From: Streptomyces sp. WZ.A104
GTDB taxonomy: Bacteria; Actinomycetota; Actinomycetes; Streptomycetales; Streptomycetaceae
Length of the DNA stretch: 64,000 nucleotides
Assembly: GCF_002382885.1 (NCBI RefSeq)
Contig: NZ_NWVL01000025.1
Span: forward strand, 37,594-101,593
Direction of reading: 5' to 3'
Part shown: one piece after another, positions 28,524 through 37,097 of the stretch
Position numbering within the stretch: the first letter of the stretch is position 1
Layout: each line of letters starts with the position of its first letter
Notes under the pieces: generated by a model
What the model saw: the letters and a program-made list of their open reading frames with translations, nothing else
What the model was told of the DNA's origin: nothing
Database searches by the model: none
Translations under genes and position numbers: made by a program

Positions 28524-28552
28524 TGGCAAGAGCACCAATGAAGGAGTCCCTC

Positions 28553-28999
28553 ATGAGCGAACGGCTGATCGAACGCGAAACTCTGATCGCAGCCCCCGTC
28601 GGCCGGGTGTGGTCACTGGTGACCGAGCCGGGGTTCTGGGTCGCCGACCCGGCCAGTGCGTCCGGCACTGTGGCCGTCGAGGGCGAATCGACGGTGGCCG
28701 AGAACCCCGAGCACGGCAGCTTCCCCGTGCGGGTGGAGAAGGTGGAGCCGCAGACCTACGTCGCGTACCGCTGGGCCAGCGCGTTCCCCGGTGAGGAGCT
28801 GAGCGACAACAACAGCACTCTGGTGGAGTTCACGCTCACCGCCGAGGGCGACAAGACGCGGCTGCGCGTCGTCGAGAGCGGGTTTGCGGCGCTGGCCGGA
28901 TCCGAGGATCTGCGCGCCAAGGCGCACAGCGACAACGCCGACGGCTGGCCCCAGGTGCTCGACGCGGTCAGGACGCGCGTCGAGGCGTCGTCCGTGTGA
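28553..28999 (+). CDS. SRPBCC (AHSA1/START-like) domain protein
   Basis: A 148-aa helix-grip fold protein of the AHSA1-like SRPBCC group: ERETLIAAPVGRVWSLVTEP at the start, and the final long helix WPQVLDAVRTRVE. These bind hydrophobic ligands; the ligand is unknown. AAGGAG precedes ATG 28553, and an earlier in-frame start has no ribosome-binding site. Its stop overlaps the ArsR start (GTGA). SRPBCC-ArsR pairs of this kind are frequent in actinobacteria. Confidence 0.85.
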   Translation: MSERLIERETLIAAPVGRVWSLVTEPGFWVADPASASGTVAVEGESTVAENPEHGSFPVRVEKVEPQTYVAYRWASAFPGEELSDNNSTLVEFTLTAEGDKTRLRVVESGFAALAGSEDLRAKAHSDNADGWPQVLDAVRTRVEASSV

Positions 29000-29352
29000 C
29001 GGACGAACGCCAGGGCTCCGTCGGGGTGGTGGACAGCGTGCTGGTCGCGCTGGCCGACAACACGCGACGCGAGCTGTTGCAACTGCTCGCCGCACAGGGC
29101 GAGGCCACGGCGACGACGCTTGCCGAGAGTCTTCCCATATCACGACAGGCGGTGGCCAAACACCTCGCCGTCCTGGACGCCGCCGGACTGGTCTCCGGCA
29201 GCCGGGTCGGACGCGAGGTGCGGTATGCGGTAAAGCCGGCGACCCTCGACGCGACGGCGCGGTGGATGACCATGCTCGCCGCCGACTGGGATCGGCGTCT
29301 GGCGAAGATCAAGCACATCGCCGAGGCAGCGGAACGGCAAGACACCCCTTAG
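28996..29352 (+). CDS. ArsR-family transcriptional regulator
   Basis: 118 aa with a winged HTH: VALADNTRRELLQLLAAQ, then the recognition helix region ISRQAVAKHLAVLDAAGLV and wing GREVRYAVKP. No metal-binding Cys motif (CVCD type) is present, so it belongs to the non-metal branch commonly paired with SRPBCC proteins. Start GTG 28996 overlaps the SRPBCC stop. Likely represses its own operon through the GCAACC/GGTTGC sites, and possibly the VOC gene. A 22-bp hairpin follows. Confidence 0.88.
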   Translation: MTDERQGSVGVVDSVLVALADNTRRELLQLLAAQGEATATTLAESLPISRQAVAKHLAVLDAAGLVSGSRVGREVRYAVKPATLDATARWMTMLAADWDRRLAKIKHIAEAAERQDTP

Positions 29353-29368
29353 CCCCTGTCGTCCGGTT

Positions 29369-29420
29369 CCCGTCCCCGTCGTTCGCACGGCCTGCCCGCC
29401 GTGCGAACGACGGGGACGGG
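29369..29420. terminator. Hairpin terminator after the ArsR gene
   Basis: 22-bp perfect arms (29369-29390 and 29399-29420) with an 8-nt loop. Confidence 0.88.
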
Positions 29421-29589
29421 GCGGCAGTTTCCAGCACTCCCCCAGCTCCAGGTCACCCCGGCAGGGGCACCGGACTGACGGCTTATCAGGCGTCGGCCCG
29501 GCGCTCGGTGACGCGTGCCGCCGGGCGGCACGGTCGGCCGACGCGGTGACCGTTCACGAAATCGGACTCTCGATCGAGGGAACCATCTC

Positions 29590-31026
29590 ATGACGACCGA
29601 TGCAGGCAAGAGCGAAGCGAGCTCAGTTCCACGTTTCACCAGCAGGGAACGGATGATCCTATTCCTCCTGCTCGGGTCCGGATTCATGCTGTCCGTCGAC
29701 TTCTCGATCCTCAACGTCGCGCTGCCCGAGGTCGGCGCGGGCGTCGGGCTGGGGCTGTCCGAGCTGCCCTGGGTCACCTCGGCCTACGCCCTCCCCGCGG
29801 CGGGCTTCGCCCTCCTCTTCGGACGGATGGGCGACCTGTTCGGCCGCCGCCGGCTCTTCATCACGGGGCTTGCGCTGCTCGGCGCGGCCTCACTGCTCGG
29901 CGGTTTCGCCCAGAACGCCGAGGTACTGCTGGCCGCCCGCGCACTGCAGGGCTTCGCCACCGCGATGGCGATCCCCGCGTCACTTTCCCTGCTCACCAGC
30001 ACCTTCGCGGAAGGCGCGCAGCGAGACCGGGTCCTCGGCCTCAACGGTGCGCTGCTCTCCGGCGGTTTCACGGTGGGCGCGCTGGTCGGCGGAGTCCTGG
30101 TCAGCCTGCTCAGTTGGCGAGCCGCGTTCTTCATCAACGTCCCGGTGGCGGTGGTCATCCTGGCGTTCACCCCATCGCTGATCAGGGAGAGCAGCGTCCC
30201 CGACCGGGTAAAGATGGACGTGCCCGGGGCGGTGACCGCGGCCGGCGGTCTGCTCGCCGTCATCTACGCGATCATCGAGACGAACATCTACTCGGCCGTC
30301 ATCGGCGTGGTTCTGCTGGCCTCGTTCTGGATGATCGAGCTGCGTTCGCCCGCGCCGCTCGCCCCGGTGCGCATCCTCAAGCGGCCGACGGTGAAGTGGG
30401 GCAACTACGGGGGTCTCGTGACCTTCTCCATGGGCACCGCCATGATCTTCCTGATGACCCTCTACCTTCAGAACGTCCTGCACTACTCCCCGCTGATCAC
30501 CGGCCTGGTCTTCGGCGTCCCGGGCCTGGCGGCCGTGGTCGCCGGAGTCATCGCCGGGCGCTCCATCGGACGCCACGGCAGCCGGAAGGTGCTGGCCGTG
30601 GGCATGTCCGTGCAGGGCCTGGCGATCGTTCCGCTGATCTTCCTCGGTACCGACCGGATGGCGATCGCTATCGTGATCCCCGCGCTGTTCATCGCGTTCT
30701 TCGGGCATGTGGCCTCCATCGTGGCCTACACCGTGACCGGAACCTCGGGCCTGCCCAATGAGGAGCAGGGCCTGGCCACGGGCATGACCGCGATGACCCA
30801 GCAGGTGGCCGTCACGATCGGCATCCCGATCCTGAGCGCGGTCGCCGCGACCCAGGCGGTGGAACTGGACGGTCTCCACCGCGCGCTCATCGTGAACGTC
30901 GTGGTGACCCTGGCGAGCGTGGTCCTGATCTGGTTGGGGTTGCGTGCCCGCGGCGCGGACGCTCCGGCGGCGGTCGTACCTCTTCCAGGGAAGGCCGACG
31001 AGGCGCTGGCCCGTCCGCTGGACTGA
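29590..31026 (+). CDS. DHA2-type MFS drug efflux transporter
   Basis: A 478-aa polytopic inner-membrane protein, 14-helix DHA2 (EmrB/QacA) family. Helix 1 carries FMLSVDFSILNVALP, loop 2-3 has the MFS motif A version GRMGDLFGRRRLFI, and motif C-like GGFTVGALVGGVL is in helix 5. It exports drugs by proton antiport. SgcB-type DHA2 pumps occur in enediyne clusters for product export, so this is the best self-protection/export candidate here (inference). The ribosome-binding site is GAGGGAACC. It has its own terminator, so it is probably monocistronic. Confidence 0.88.
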   Translation: MTTDAGKSEASSVPRFTSRERMILFLLLGSGFMLSVDFSILNVALPEVGAGVGLGLSELPWVTSAYALPAAGFALLFGRMGDLFGRRRLFITGLALLGAASLLGGFAQNAEVLLAARALQGFATAMAIPASLSLLTSTFAEGAQRDRVLGLNGALLSGGFTVGALVGGVLVSLLSWRAAFFINVPVAVVILAFTPSLIRESSVPDRVKMDVPGAVTAAGGLLAVIYAIIETNIYSAVIGVVLLASFWMIELRSPAPLAPVRILKRPTVKWGNYGGLVTFSMGTAMIFLMTLYLQNVLHYSPLITGLVFGVPGLAAVVAGVIAGRSIGRHGSRKVLAVGMSVQGLAIVPLIFLGTDRMAIAIVIPALFIAFFGHVASIVAYTVTGTSGLPNEEQGLATGMTAMTQQVAVTIGIPILSAVAATQAVELDGLHRALIVNVVVTLASVVLIWLGLRARGADAPAAVVPLPGKADEALARPLD

Positions 31027-31036
31027 CACCTGGCCC

Positions 31037-31070
31037 CACGGAGTCGCACTCGGCCGAGTGCGACTCCGTG
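31037..31070. terminator. 34-bp palindromic terminator
   Basis: Perfect palindrome, arms starting CACGGAGTCGCACTCG, between the convergent MFS and carotenoid-oxygenase genes. Confidence 0.87.
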
Positions 31071-31165
31071 GCGTTTCGGGCCGGATCCGCCGAGTTCATA
31101 CCGGTGGGCCCGGATGATTGCCCGGTGGCCGGCCCTGGCGGGGTCTTCGTGGGCCTCCGCGCCGC

Positions 31166-32551
31166 TCACCGCTCCCCCGGCACCCACTGCGCGTGGAACC
31201 CGTGCGGCACCCGCACCGGCAGCGGGACCACGGCGACGGGCGGCCCGGTGAATTCGGCGGTGTCCAGGACCACCAGTTCGCTGCGGTCGGTCGCGGGGTC
31301 GTACACCAGGGTCAGCAGCCAGCCGTCAGCCTCCGCGGCTCGCGCCTCGCGCGGCAGGAAGACGGGTTCGCCGGTCAGCCGTCCGCCGGCGAAGACATGA
31401 CGTTCCGAACGGCCGGTGACGAGGTCGTGCCGCAGCAGTGCCGGGCCGCAGAGCGCGGCGCCCTGGCCCGCGTCGAGTTCGACGGTGAAGGCGTACCGGT
31501 ACGGCAGCCCCGTGTACCGCTCGTCGATCAGCGGGAACTCCTGCACCCGGCTGTCCAGTTGCCGCTCCGTCACGACGTTCTCACGCGGATCGAGGGTCCA
31601 GCGCCACAGGGTGGGCGCCGACTCGCTGGCGTGCAGCCGGTCACGGTCGAAGGCCCGCTCATGGCGGATCACGTCCACGGTGACCCGGCCGTCTCCCTCT
31701 TCGTGGGCGTTGACCGGGTGGAAGACGAAGCAGGGTGCGACGTCGAGCCAGATCACGGCCGCCTCCGTGCCGCCGCGGGCCACGATCCCGATCCGGGCGC
31801 CGTGGTCGTGCTGCCAGGAGTAGGGCACGGGCGAGCCAGCCCGCGCCTCGGCGGGGTCGTGGGTCACCGGCAGGTCGAAGAGGACCGCGTGGCGTTCGGT
31901 GAGGGCGAAGGAGTGCATCCAGGGGCGGCCCTTGACCGGGACCGGCAGTGTTTCGCGGACCCGGCCCGCGGCGTCGAGGGTGAGTAGGACCGCCTCGTCC
32001 CTCGCGTGGTCGGTCGCGACCGCGAGGAGTTCGCCGGTGATCGGGTCGGTGAGAGGGTGCGCACACAAACCGCCGGGGAGGGTGCCGTCGAAGTCGGTGC
32101 GGGCACGGGTGGCGAGGCCGGAGTCGATGACGAGCGGCAGGGCGGTGGCGGCGGCCACGGCCAGAGTGCGGCCGGCGTGCCGAACCAGGTTGGCGTTGAC
32201 GTTGTCGTCCGGTCCGCTACGGGGTCCGGGGGTGGGCAGCTCGTTGAGCGCACCGCTGATCGCGTCGGTCCGCAGCCAGCGGTTGCGGTACGACAGCGCC
32301 CGGCCGCCGCCCAACCGGATCGCGTGCACCATGCCGTCACCCCCCAGGGCGTGGTCGACGGCGGGGTCGTGGGGGCCCCGGGTATTGGGCCCGATCCGCA
32401 GGAAGGTTCCGTCGAGCTGAGACGGCAGCGTGCCGCGCACCGTCAGTCCGGTGTGGTCGGTCTCGGCCGGCACCGGCTGGTAGCCACGCCCGAGAAGGTG
32501 CACCGTGCTGTACGGGAGTGTGCCGCGGGCAGGGTCAGTGGTGCGAGGCAT
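31166..32551 (-). CDS. Carotenoid cleavage oxygenase (RPE65 family)
   Basis: 461 aa, seven-bladed propeller of the RPE65/CCD family, a non-haem Fe(II) enzyme that oxidatively cleaves conjugated or styrenyl double bonds. The four iron-binding His contexts are recognisable: GLCAHPLTDP, WMHSFALTE, CFVFHPVNAHEE and the C-terminal VPHGFHAQW. N-terminal IGPNTRGPHDP is also typical. In this locus it could act on the polyene made by the enediyne PKS, or on a stilbene/phenylpropanoid (inference). I use ATG 32551, which has GGAGGCGG; an in-frame ATG lies 15 nt upstream. Divergent from a TetR gene. Confidence 0.88.
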   Translation of the reverse strand: MPRTTDPARGTLPYSTVHLLGRGYQPVPAETDHTGLTVRGTLPSQLDGTFLRIGPNTRGPHDPAVDHALGGDGMVHAIRLGGGRALSYRNRWLRTDAISGALNELPTPGPRSGPDDNVNANLVRHAGRTLAVAAATALPLVIDSGLATRARTDFDGTLPGGLCAHPLTDPITGELLAVATDHARDEAVLLTLDAAGRVRETLPVPVKGRPWMHSFALTERHAVLFDLPVTHDPAEARAGSPVPYSWQHDHGARIGIVARGGTEAAVIWLDVAPCFVFHPVNAHEEGDGRVTVDVIRHERAFDRDRLHASESAPTLWRWTLDPRENVVTERQLDSRVQEFPLIDERYTGLPYRYAFTVELDAGQGAALCGPALLRHDLVTGRSERHVFAGGRLTGEPVFLPREARAAEADGWLLTLVYDPATDRSELVVLDTAEFTGPPVAVVPLPVRVPHGFHAQWVPGER

Positions 32552-32576
32552 GGCCGCCTCCTCCATTGAGTATCAT

Positions 32577-32588
32577 CGTTACGTAACG
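32577..32588. promoter_or_regulatory. Candidate TetR operator
   Basis: CGTTACGTAACG palindrome in the 80-bp divergent promoter, with a related half-site (CACGTAAT) 12 bp further on. It could control both divergent genes. Confidence 0.55.
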
Positions 32589-32631
32589 CTGTCACGTAAT
32601 AGCGTCACAGCCGCCCGCCATACTGTCAACG

Positions 32632-33282
32632 GTGAGCCCACGACCAGTTGACCCGAATCTCCGTCCCCGACTCATCGACGCCGCGGCGAAGCTGCTCGGC
32701 GAGGAGGGACCGGCCGCACTGTCCACCCGCAAGCTGGCAGCCATGGTGGGCACCTCGACCACGGCCGTCTACACGTACTTCGGCGGAATGGACGACCTGG
32801 TGCGCGCGATGGTCCATGAGGGGTTCAGGCTGCTCGGCGACCGGATGAGGGCGGTCGAGGAGAGCGACGACCCGGTCGCCGACGTGCTCGCACTCGGCTG
32901 GGCGTACCGGGACAACGCCCGGGAGCACTGGCACCTGTACAACGTGATGTTCGGCGGGTCGGGCCTCAGCGGCTTCTCCCTCACCGACGCCGACCGGCAG
33001 CACGGCCGCTACACCCTGGACATCCTCGTCGGAGCGGTCAAGCGCTGCGCCGCGACCGGCCGCTTCCGTCCCTTCGACCCCGAACTGGTCGCCCACCAGC
33101 TGTGGATCGCCCTGCACGGGCTGGTCACCCTGGACCTCGGCGGCTACCTGGTCGAGCCCAACACCGCGGACGTCTGCTTCGAGGCACAGGTGGGCGCAAT
33201 GATCCTGGGCGCGGGGGACGACCCTCAGCGCGCCCAGGAGTCCCTGGCCAGGGCCACACAACGGCGGCTCCAGACCCAGTAG
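32632..33282 (+). CDS. TetR-family transcriptional regulator
   Basis: 216 aa. N-terminal HTH (residues about 10-58): LIDAAAKLLGEEGPAALSTR, then VGTSTTAVYTYFGGMDDLV. The ligand-binding part includes a TetR_C-type helix (ELVAHQLWIALHGLVTLDLGGY). It starts with GTG 80 bp from the oppositely oriented carotenoid oxygenase gene, the usual layout for a local repressor. Ligand unknown; a pathway intermediate or the cleavage product would be logical. Confidence 0.88.
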   Translation: MSPRPVDPNLRPRLIDAAAKLLGEEGPAALSTRKLAAMVGTSTTAVYTYFGGMDDLVRAMVHEGFRLLGDRMRAVEESDDPVADVLALGWAYRDNAREHWHLYNVMFGGSGLSGFSLTDADRQHGRYTLDILVGAVKRCAATGRFRPFDPELVAHQLWIALHGLVTLDLGGYLVEPNTADVCFEAQVGAMILGAGDDPQRAQESLARATQRRLQTQ

Positions 33283-33329
33283 GGTCCGGAGCCGCCGTTG
33301 GTGGTTCCGCCGGGGTGGAGAGAAACCCG

Positions 33330-34298
33330 CTACGCATTCCAGGGAGCCGTCGGGAACCATATGTAATCGAGCCTGCCCAGCATCCGGATGTCCCAGTAGA
33401 TGACCGTGAACGCGCCGGCCACCAGGAACGCGGACGCGGTCAGCGTCGCCACCCGGCCCGGCTTGGTGGCCAGCCAGCGCTGGACGGGGCGGCCGAGGGT
33501 GTAGGACAGGAGCAGGAAGAGCACCGCCATCACCACGAAGTTGCCGATGGACTGGAGCGAGAAGGCGACTGCTCCGTAGAGCGGGTTGTGTTCCTCGGCG
33601 GCCTGCCGGAACAGGTTACGGAACAGCGGGTAGGGGCGGCCGATCAGGAAGGCGCCGACCATGGCGCCGATCAGCACCAGCGGAGCGTTCGGGTGCCGAC
33701 GCGAGACTGCCGCCAGCGGGTCGGGGATCAGACCGGCCGCGGCCAGCCCGAGCGCCAGCATGAACAGGCCGAGCACCCCGTACACGATCATGGCCTGGGC
33801 GATCCGGGGTGAGATGCCGTGCGCCTGCGCCGTCGAGAACTGCGGCATGTGGGTGCCGACGAGACCGACCAGCACCCCGTAGGCGGCCGAGACCGGCAGC
33901 ATGCCAGCCGCCATCCAGCCCAGCGGCCGCAGCGCGTGTGCCAACCGCTGACGGCGGGTCAGGCTGATCTGCCCGACCAGCGGTCCCACCGCTCCGAACA
34001 CGGCCACGTTGCAGGCCGTGAAGGAGCCTGCCAGCCCGGACACCAGGGCGAAGAGAACCCCGGAGGCGATGCCGGTCAGCGGCGTGTCCTTGGCGTCATG
34101 ACCGAGGAGTTGACTGGCGGTGCGGAAGCCGATCTCGTCGTCCGCCAGCTTCGAGGACCATGCGTAGGCGATCAGTAAGCCGCCGAGCAGGCTGAGCACG
34201 AGGAGCAGGACCCGACGGCGCGGGAACAGGCCGTTGACGAAGAGCGACGTGGCGTGCGGCGGTGCCGTCGGTGCCGGAACGGAGGTGGTACCGGTCAT
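33330..34298 (-). CDS. Polytopic membrane protein of unknown function, next to unbL
   Basis: 322 aa with about eight hydrophobic helices. The second helical block contains SGLAGSFTACNVAVFGAVGP, which resembles the Gly/Pro/Cys-containing first helix of CcdA/DsbD-type thiol transporters, although the second Cys is not evident. The loop between helices 1 and 2 is long (about 40 residues). I do not recognise the family. It is divergent from unbL, 267 bp away, and a strong AGGAGG precedes its ATG. Possible roles are electron or thiol transfer across the membrane, or export (inference). Confidence 0.7.
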   Translation of the reverse strand: MTGTTSVPAPTAPPHATSLFVNGLFPRRRVLLLVLSLLGGLLIAYAWSSKLADDEIGFRTASQLLGHDAKDTPLTGIASGVLFALVSGLAGSFTACNVAVFGAVGPLVGQISLTRRQRLAHALRPLGWMAAGMLPVSAAYGVLVGLVGTHMPQFSTAQAHGISPRIAQAMIVYGVLGLFMLALGLAAAGLIPDPLAAVSRRHPNAPLVLIGAMVGAFLIGRPYPLFRNLFRQAAEEHNPLYGAVAFSLQSIGNFVVMAVLFLLLSYTLGRPVQRWLATKPGRVATLTASAFLVAGAFTVIYWDIRMLGRLDYIWFPTAPWNA

Positions 34299-34565
34299 GT
34301 GAGGCCTCCTCTGAGGCGGGGCGGTATCGGAGCCGGTGCACGAGGTCTCGCATGCGGCCGCTCACGTTCGGGACGGCCGGATGCGAGACGTCGGTGCCGG
34401 GGACGTGCGGGCGACGCGACTGATTGTCGGGACCAGACTTGTTCCGTGCCTACTCCTGAATTGCCCGGTGCCGGCACGGCAGAAGTAGTACGGCGGTCCG
34501 CGGAACCGGAGCATGTAACCGGAGAGCTGCGGCCGTCCGGGCGCGCGGCGGGCGGGAGGGCAACG

Positions 34566-35549
34566 ATGAGCGCAAGCTGGCGAGCGGTCAGGCGCCGTCT
34601 GATGACACCGAGCCACAACGAGACCAAGCTGTCCACCCGAGGCTTCCACGAGAAGAGCCCCGAGGCGCGGGAGACGCTCGAAACGGTCGGGGCGACCTTC
34701 CTCGACGGGTACGCGTTCGCCGTCGAGGCACGCGACCAGGACGAGACGCATCAGCGGCTGGAACAGGTCCCGGTGCGGTTCCGCGGCTTCGCCTACGAGG
34801 GCGCGGCGATGGGACTGGCCATGCTGGACGGACTTCCGGTACCCGGCAACGGCCGGGTGGCCGCCTTCCTGGCGGGCCATGGCGCCCCGCACCGCTACAT
34901 GGTGCACGTCGGGGTCGGCTGGGCGATGGCCCGGCTGCCCCGCTTCCGGTGGGCGTCCATCGCGCCCGCCGACCCGCTGCTGCGCTGGCTGGCACTGGAC
35001 GGATACGGGTTCCACCAGGCCTACTTCCGTACCCAGCGCTATGTGCGCGAGCAGTACCGGGACCCGTCCCTCCGGTGGCCCGGCGACGAGACCCGGCGGT
35101 ATGCCGGGCACGCCGTCGACCAGGGCATCGGGCGGGCGCTCTGGTTCATCGGCGGCACCGACCCGGCCGTGGTCTCCGACCTGGTGGACAGCTTCGCGGC
35201 CGACCGGCGTGCCGACATCTACAGCGGGGTCGGCCTGGCCGCCTGCTACGCCGGCGGTGCCTCCGAGGCCGAGCTGCTGTACCTGCTCGAACGGGCCGAC
35301 CACTACCGGCCGCAACTCGCCCAGGGCATCGCCTTCGCCTCGACCACCCGGGTGGAGTCCGGACTGCTGACACCGCACACCGAGATGGCCGCGCGACTGC
35401 TCTGCGGTATGACCCCGCAGCAGGCCACCGAAGTCTGCTCGCGAGCCCGGCCCGATCCCGTCGTGGACGGCCGGCTGACGGCGTACGAGGTATGGCGCCG
35501 GGAGATCGCCGAGCGGGTCTCCAGCGACGCCCCCGAGGCGCGGGCATGA
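34566..35549 (+). CDS. unbL: Enediyne biosynthesis protein UnbL/E3 (DUF1702)
   Basis: A 327-aa DUF1702 protein, one of the five genes of the minimal enediyne cassette. Family segments: LSTRGFHEKSPEARETLETV near the N-terminus, RFRGFAYEGAAMGLAMLDGL, HVGVGWAMARLPRFRW, LDGYGFHQAYF and DQGIGRALWFIGGTDP. Its activity is unknown; all characterised enediyne producers have it. ATG 34566 follows GGGAGGG. Unlike the common unbL-unbV-unbU-pksE-TE order, here unbL is on the other strand, about 11 kb from unbV, and is coupled to a P450 (ATGA). Confidence 0.9.
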   Translation: MSASWRAVRRRLMTPSHNETKLSTRGFHEKSPEARETLETVGATFLDGYAFAVEARDQDETHQRLEQVPVRFRGFAYEGAAMGLAMLDGLPVPGNGRVAAFLAGHGAPHRYMVHVGVGWAMARLPRFRWASIAPADPLLRWLALDGYGFHQAYFRTQRYVREQYRDPSLRWPGDETRRYAGHAVDQGIGRALWFIGGTDPAVVSDLVDSFAADRRADIYSGVGLAACYAGGASEAELLYLLERADHYRPQLAQGIAFASTTRVESGLLTPHTEMAARLLCGMTPQQATEVCSRARPDPVVDGRLTAYEVWRREIAERVSSDAPEARA

Positions 35550-36943
35550 ACGGCGTGGACTCGGTACCGGCCCCGGCCCTGCCGAGCGGCGGCCGGCCGC
35601 GGCGGCCACCGGGGCCGTCGCGGGCCGCCACCCCGGTGCTGCTGGCACGGATGGCCTCCGACCGGCTGGCAGTGATGACCGAGGCGGCGGCCACCTATGG
35701 GGACGCGGTACGGCTGCCGCTCGGCCCCAAGACCCTGTACTTCTTCAACCACCCCGACCACATCCGCCGGGTGCTGACCGACAACAGCGCCAACTACCAC
35801 AAGGGCATCGGCCTGGTGCACGCCCGCCGCGCGCTCGGCGACGGCCTGCTGACCAGTGAGGGCCCGCTGTGGCGTGCCCAGCGCAAGGTGATCCAGCCGG
35901 TGTTCCAGCCGCGCCGGATCAACCGGCAGATCGGGACCATTGGCGAGGAGGCGCTGCTGCTGGCCGACCGGCTGAGGCTGTCAGCGGGCGCGGGAACGGT
36001 GGACATCCGGCATGAGATGACTGGGCTCACCCTCGGGGTGCTCGGCCGCTCGCTGCTGGACGCGGACCTGGGCGCGTACGAGTCCATCGGCGAGGCCTTC
36101 GAAGTCGTCCAGGACCAGGCCGTCTTCGAGATGATGAGCCTGAGTTCGGTGCCAACCTGGGTACCGCTGCCCCTGCAGCTGCGGTTCCGCAGGGCGCGGG
36201 CCGAACTGAACCGCATCGTGGCCGCGCTAGCCCAGGAGCGGGAACAGCATCCGGCTTCCGACGGCACCCGCGACGACGTACTCTCGCGCCTCATCGACGC
36301 GACGGCCGACGAGCGGGATCCGACGGTCCGGCAGAACCGGATGCGCGACGAGCTGATCACCCTGCTGCTCGCCGGGCACGACACCACCGCCAGTACCCTC
36401 AACTGGACGCTGTATCTACTGGACCGGCACCCCGAAGCGGGCGACCGGGTACGCGCCGAGGTCGACGAGGTGCTGGGCGACCGGCTGCCGACCATCGAGG
36501 ACTTCCACCGGCTCACGTACACGTCAATGGTGCTCCAGGAGGTGATGCGGCTGTACCCGGCGGTGTGGCTGCTGCCGCGCAGGGCGCTGGCGGCGGACGA
36601 GATCGGCGGCTACCGGGTGCCGGCCGGCGCCGATGTGGTGCTGTGCCCGTACACACTGCACCGGCACCCGGACTTCTGGGAGGATCCGGACCGGTTCGAC
36701 CCGGACCGGTTCGCCAAGGGCCGCTCCCCGGGCCGGCACAGGTACAGCTACGTACCGTTCGGTGCGGGACCGCGGGTCTGTGTCGGCAGCAGCCTGGGAA
36801 TGATGGAGGCCACGGTGGTGCTCGCCGTCCTGCTGCGCCGGCTGCGGCTCTCGGTCCCCCCGGGCCACAAGGTACGGGCCGAGCCGATGTTGACCCTGCG
36901 GATCAAGGGCGGCCTGCCGATGACCGTGGAGTCGCGGAACTGA
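35546..36943 (+). CDS. Cytochrome P450 (enediyne E7-like)
   Basis: 465 aa. I-helix oxygen-activating motif LLAGHDTTAS, K-helix ExxR in QEVMRLYP, PERF-like region DPDRFDPDRF and haem loop FGAGPRVCVG with Cys412 as ligand. The length and the PLPLQLRFRRAR-type region resemble CYP102/CYP4-like bacterial P450s more than short CYP105/107 types. The N-terminus is Pro/Arg-rich and has no membrane anchor. A P450 (E7) is regular in enediyne clusters, acting on the core. Start ATG overlaps the unbL stop, so the two are co-translated. No ferredoxin gene is nearby. Confidence 0.9.
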   Translation: MNGVDSVPAPALPSGGRPRRPPGPSRAATPVLLARMASDRLAVMTEAAATYGDAVRLPLGPKTLYFFNHPDHIRRVLTDNSANYHKGIGLVHARRALGDGLLTSEGPLWRAQRKVIQPVFQPRRINRQIGTIGEEALLLADRLRLSAGAGTVDIRHEMTGLTLGVLGRSLLDADLGAYESIGEAFEVVQDQAVFEMMSLSSVPTWVPLPLQLRFRRARAELNRIVAALAQEREQHPASDGTRDDVLSRLIDATADERDPTVRQNRMRDELITLLLAGHDTTASTLNWTLYLLDRHPEAGDRVRAEVDEVLGDRLPTIEDFHRLTYTSMVLQEVMRLYPAVWLLPRRALAADEIGGYRVPAGADVVLCPYTLHRHPDFWEDPDRFDPDRFAKGRSPGRHRYSYVPFGAGPRVCVGSSLGMMEATVVLAVLLRRLRLSVPPGHKVRAEPMLTLRIKGGLPMTVESRN

Positions 36944-36974
36944 CGGCGTGCCAGGAAGGATCGGCCACGCCGAT

Positions 36975-37007
36975 GGCCGCCCCGGGCAGCAGTAGCCCGG
37001 GGCGGCC
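36975..37007. terminator. Hairpin terminator 1 after the P450
   Basis: 13-bp perfect arms (36975-36987 and 36995-37007) with a 7-nt loop. Confidence 0.75.
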
Positions 37008-37050
37008 GTTCGCGTTCCGGAGTCCGCCGCGAGGTGCGGCGGGCGACGCG

Positions 37051-37083
37051 GAAAGCCCGGCCGGGGCAGTCGGCCGGGCTTTC
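37051..37083. terminator. Hairpin terminator 2, bidirectional
   Basis: 13-bp arms (37051-37063 and 37071-37083) beginning GAAAG and ending CTTTC, giving a short T-run on each strand. It lies between convergent genes and also ends the pksE operon. Confidence 0.85.
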
Positions 37084-37097
37084 TGTTCGAACCGGGG

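Larger units (their letters stand above)
28081..28552. other. Divergent regulatory region (472 bp)
   Basis: No gene. It contains two related inverted repeats (28329-28344 and 28508-28523) and a weaker GCAA/TTGC pair at 28363-28378, between the VOC gene (-) and the SRPBCC/ArsR operon (+). Confidence 0.6.
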
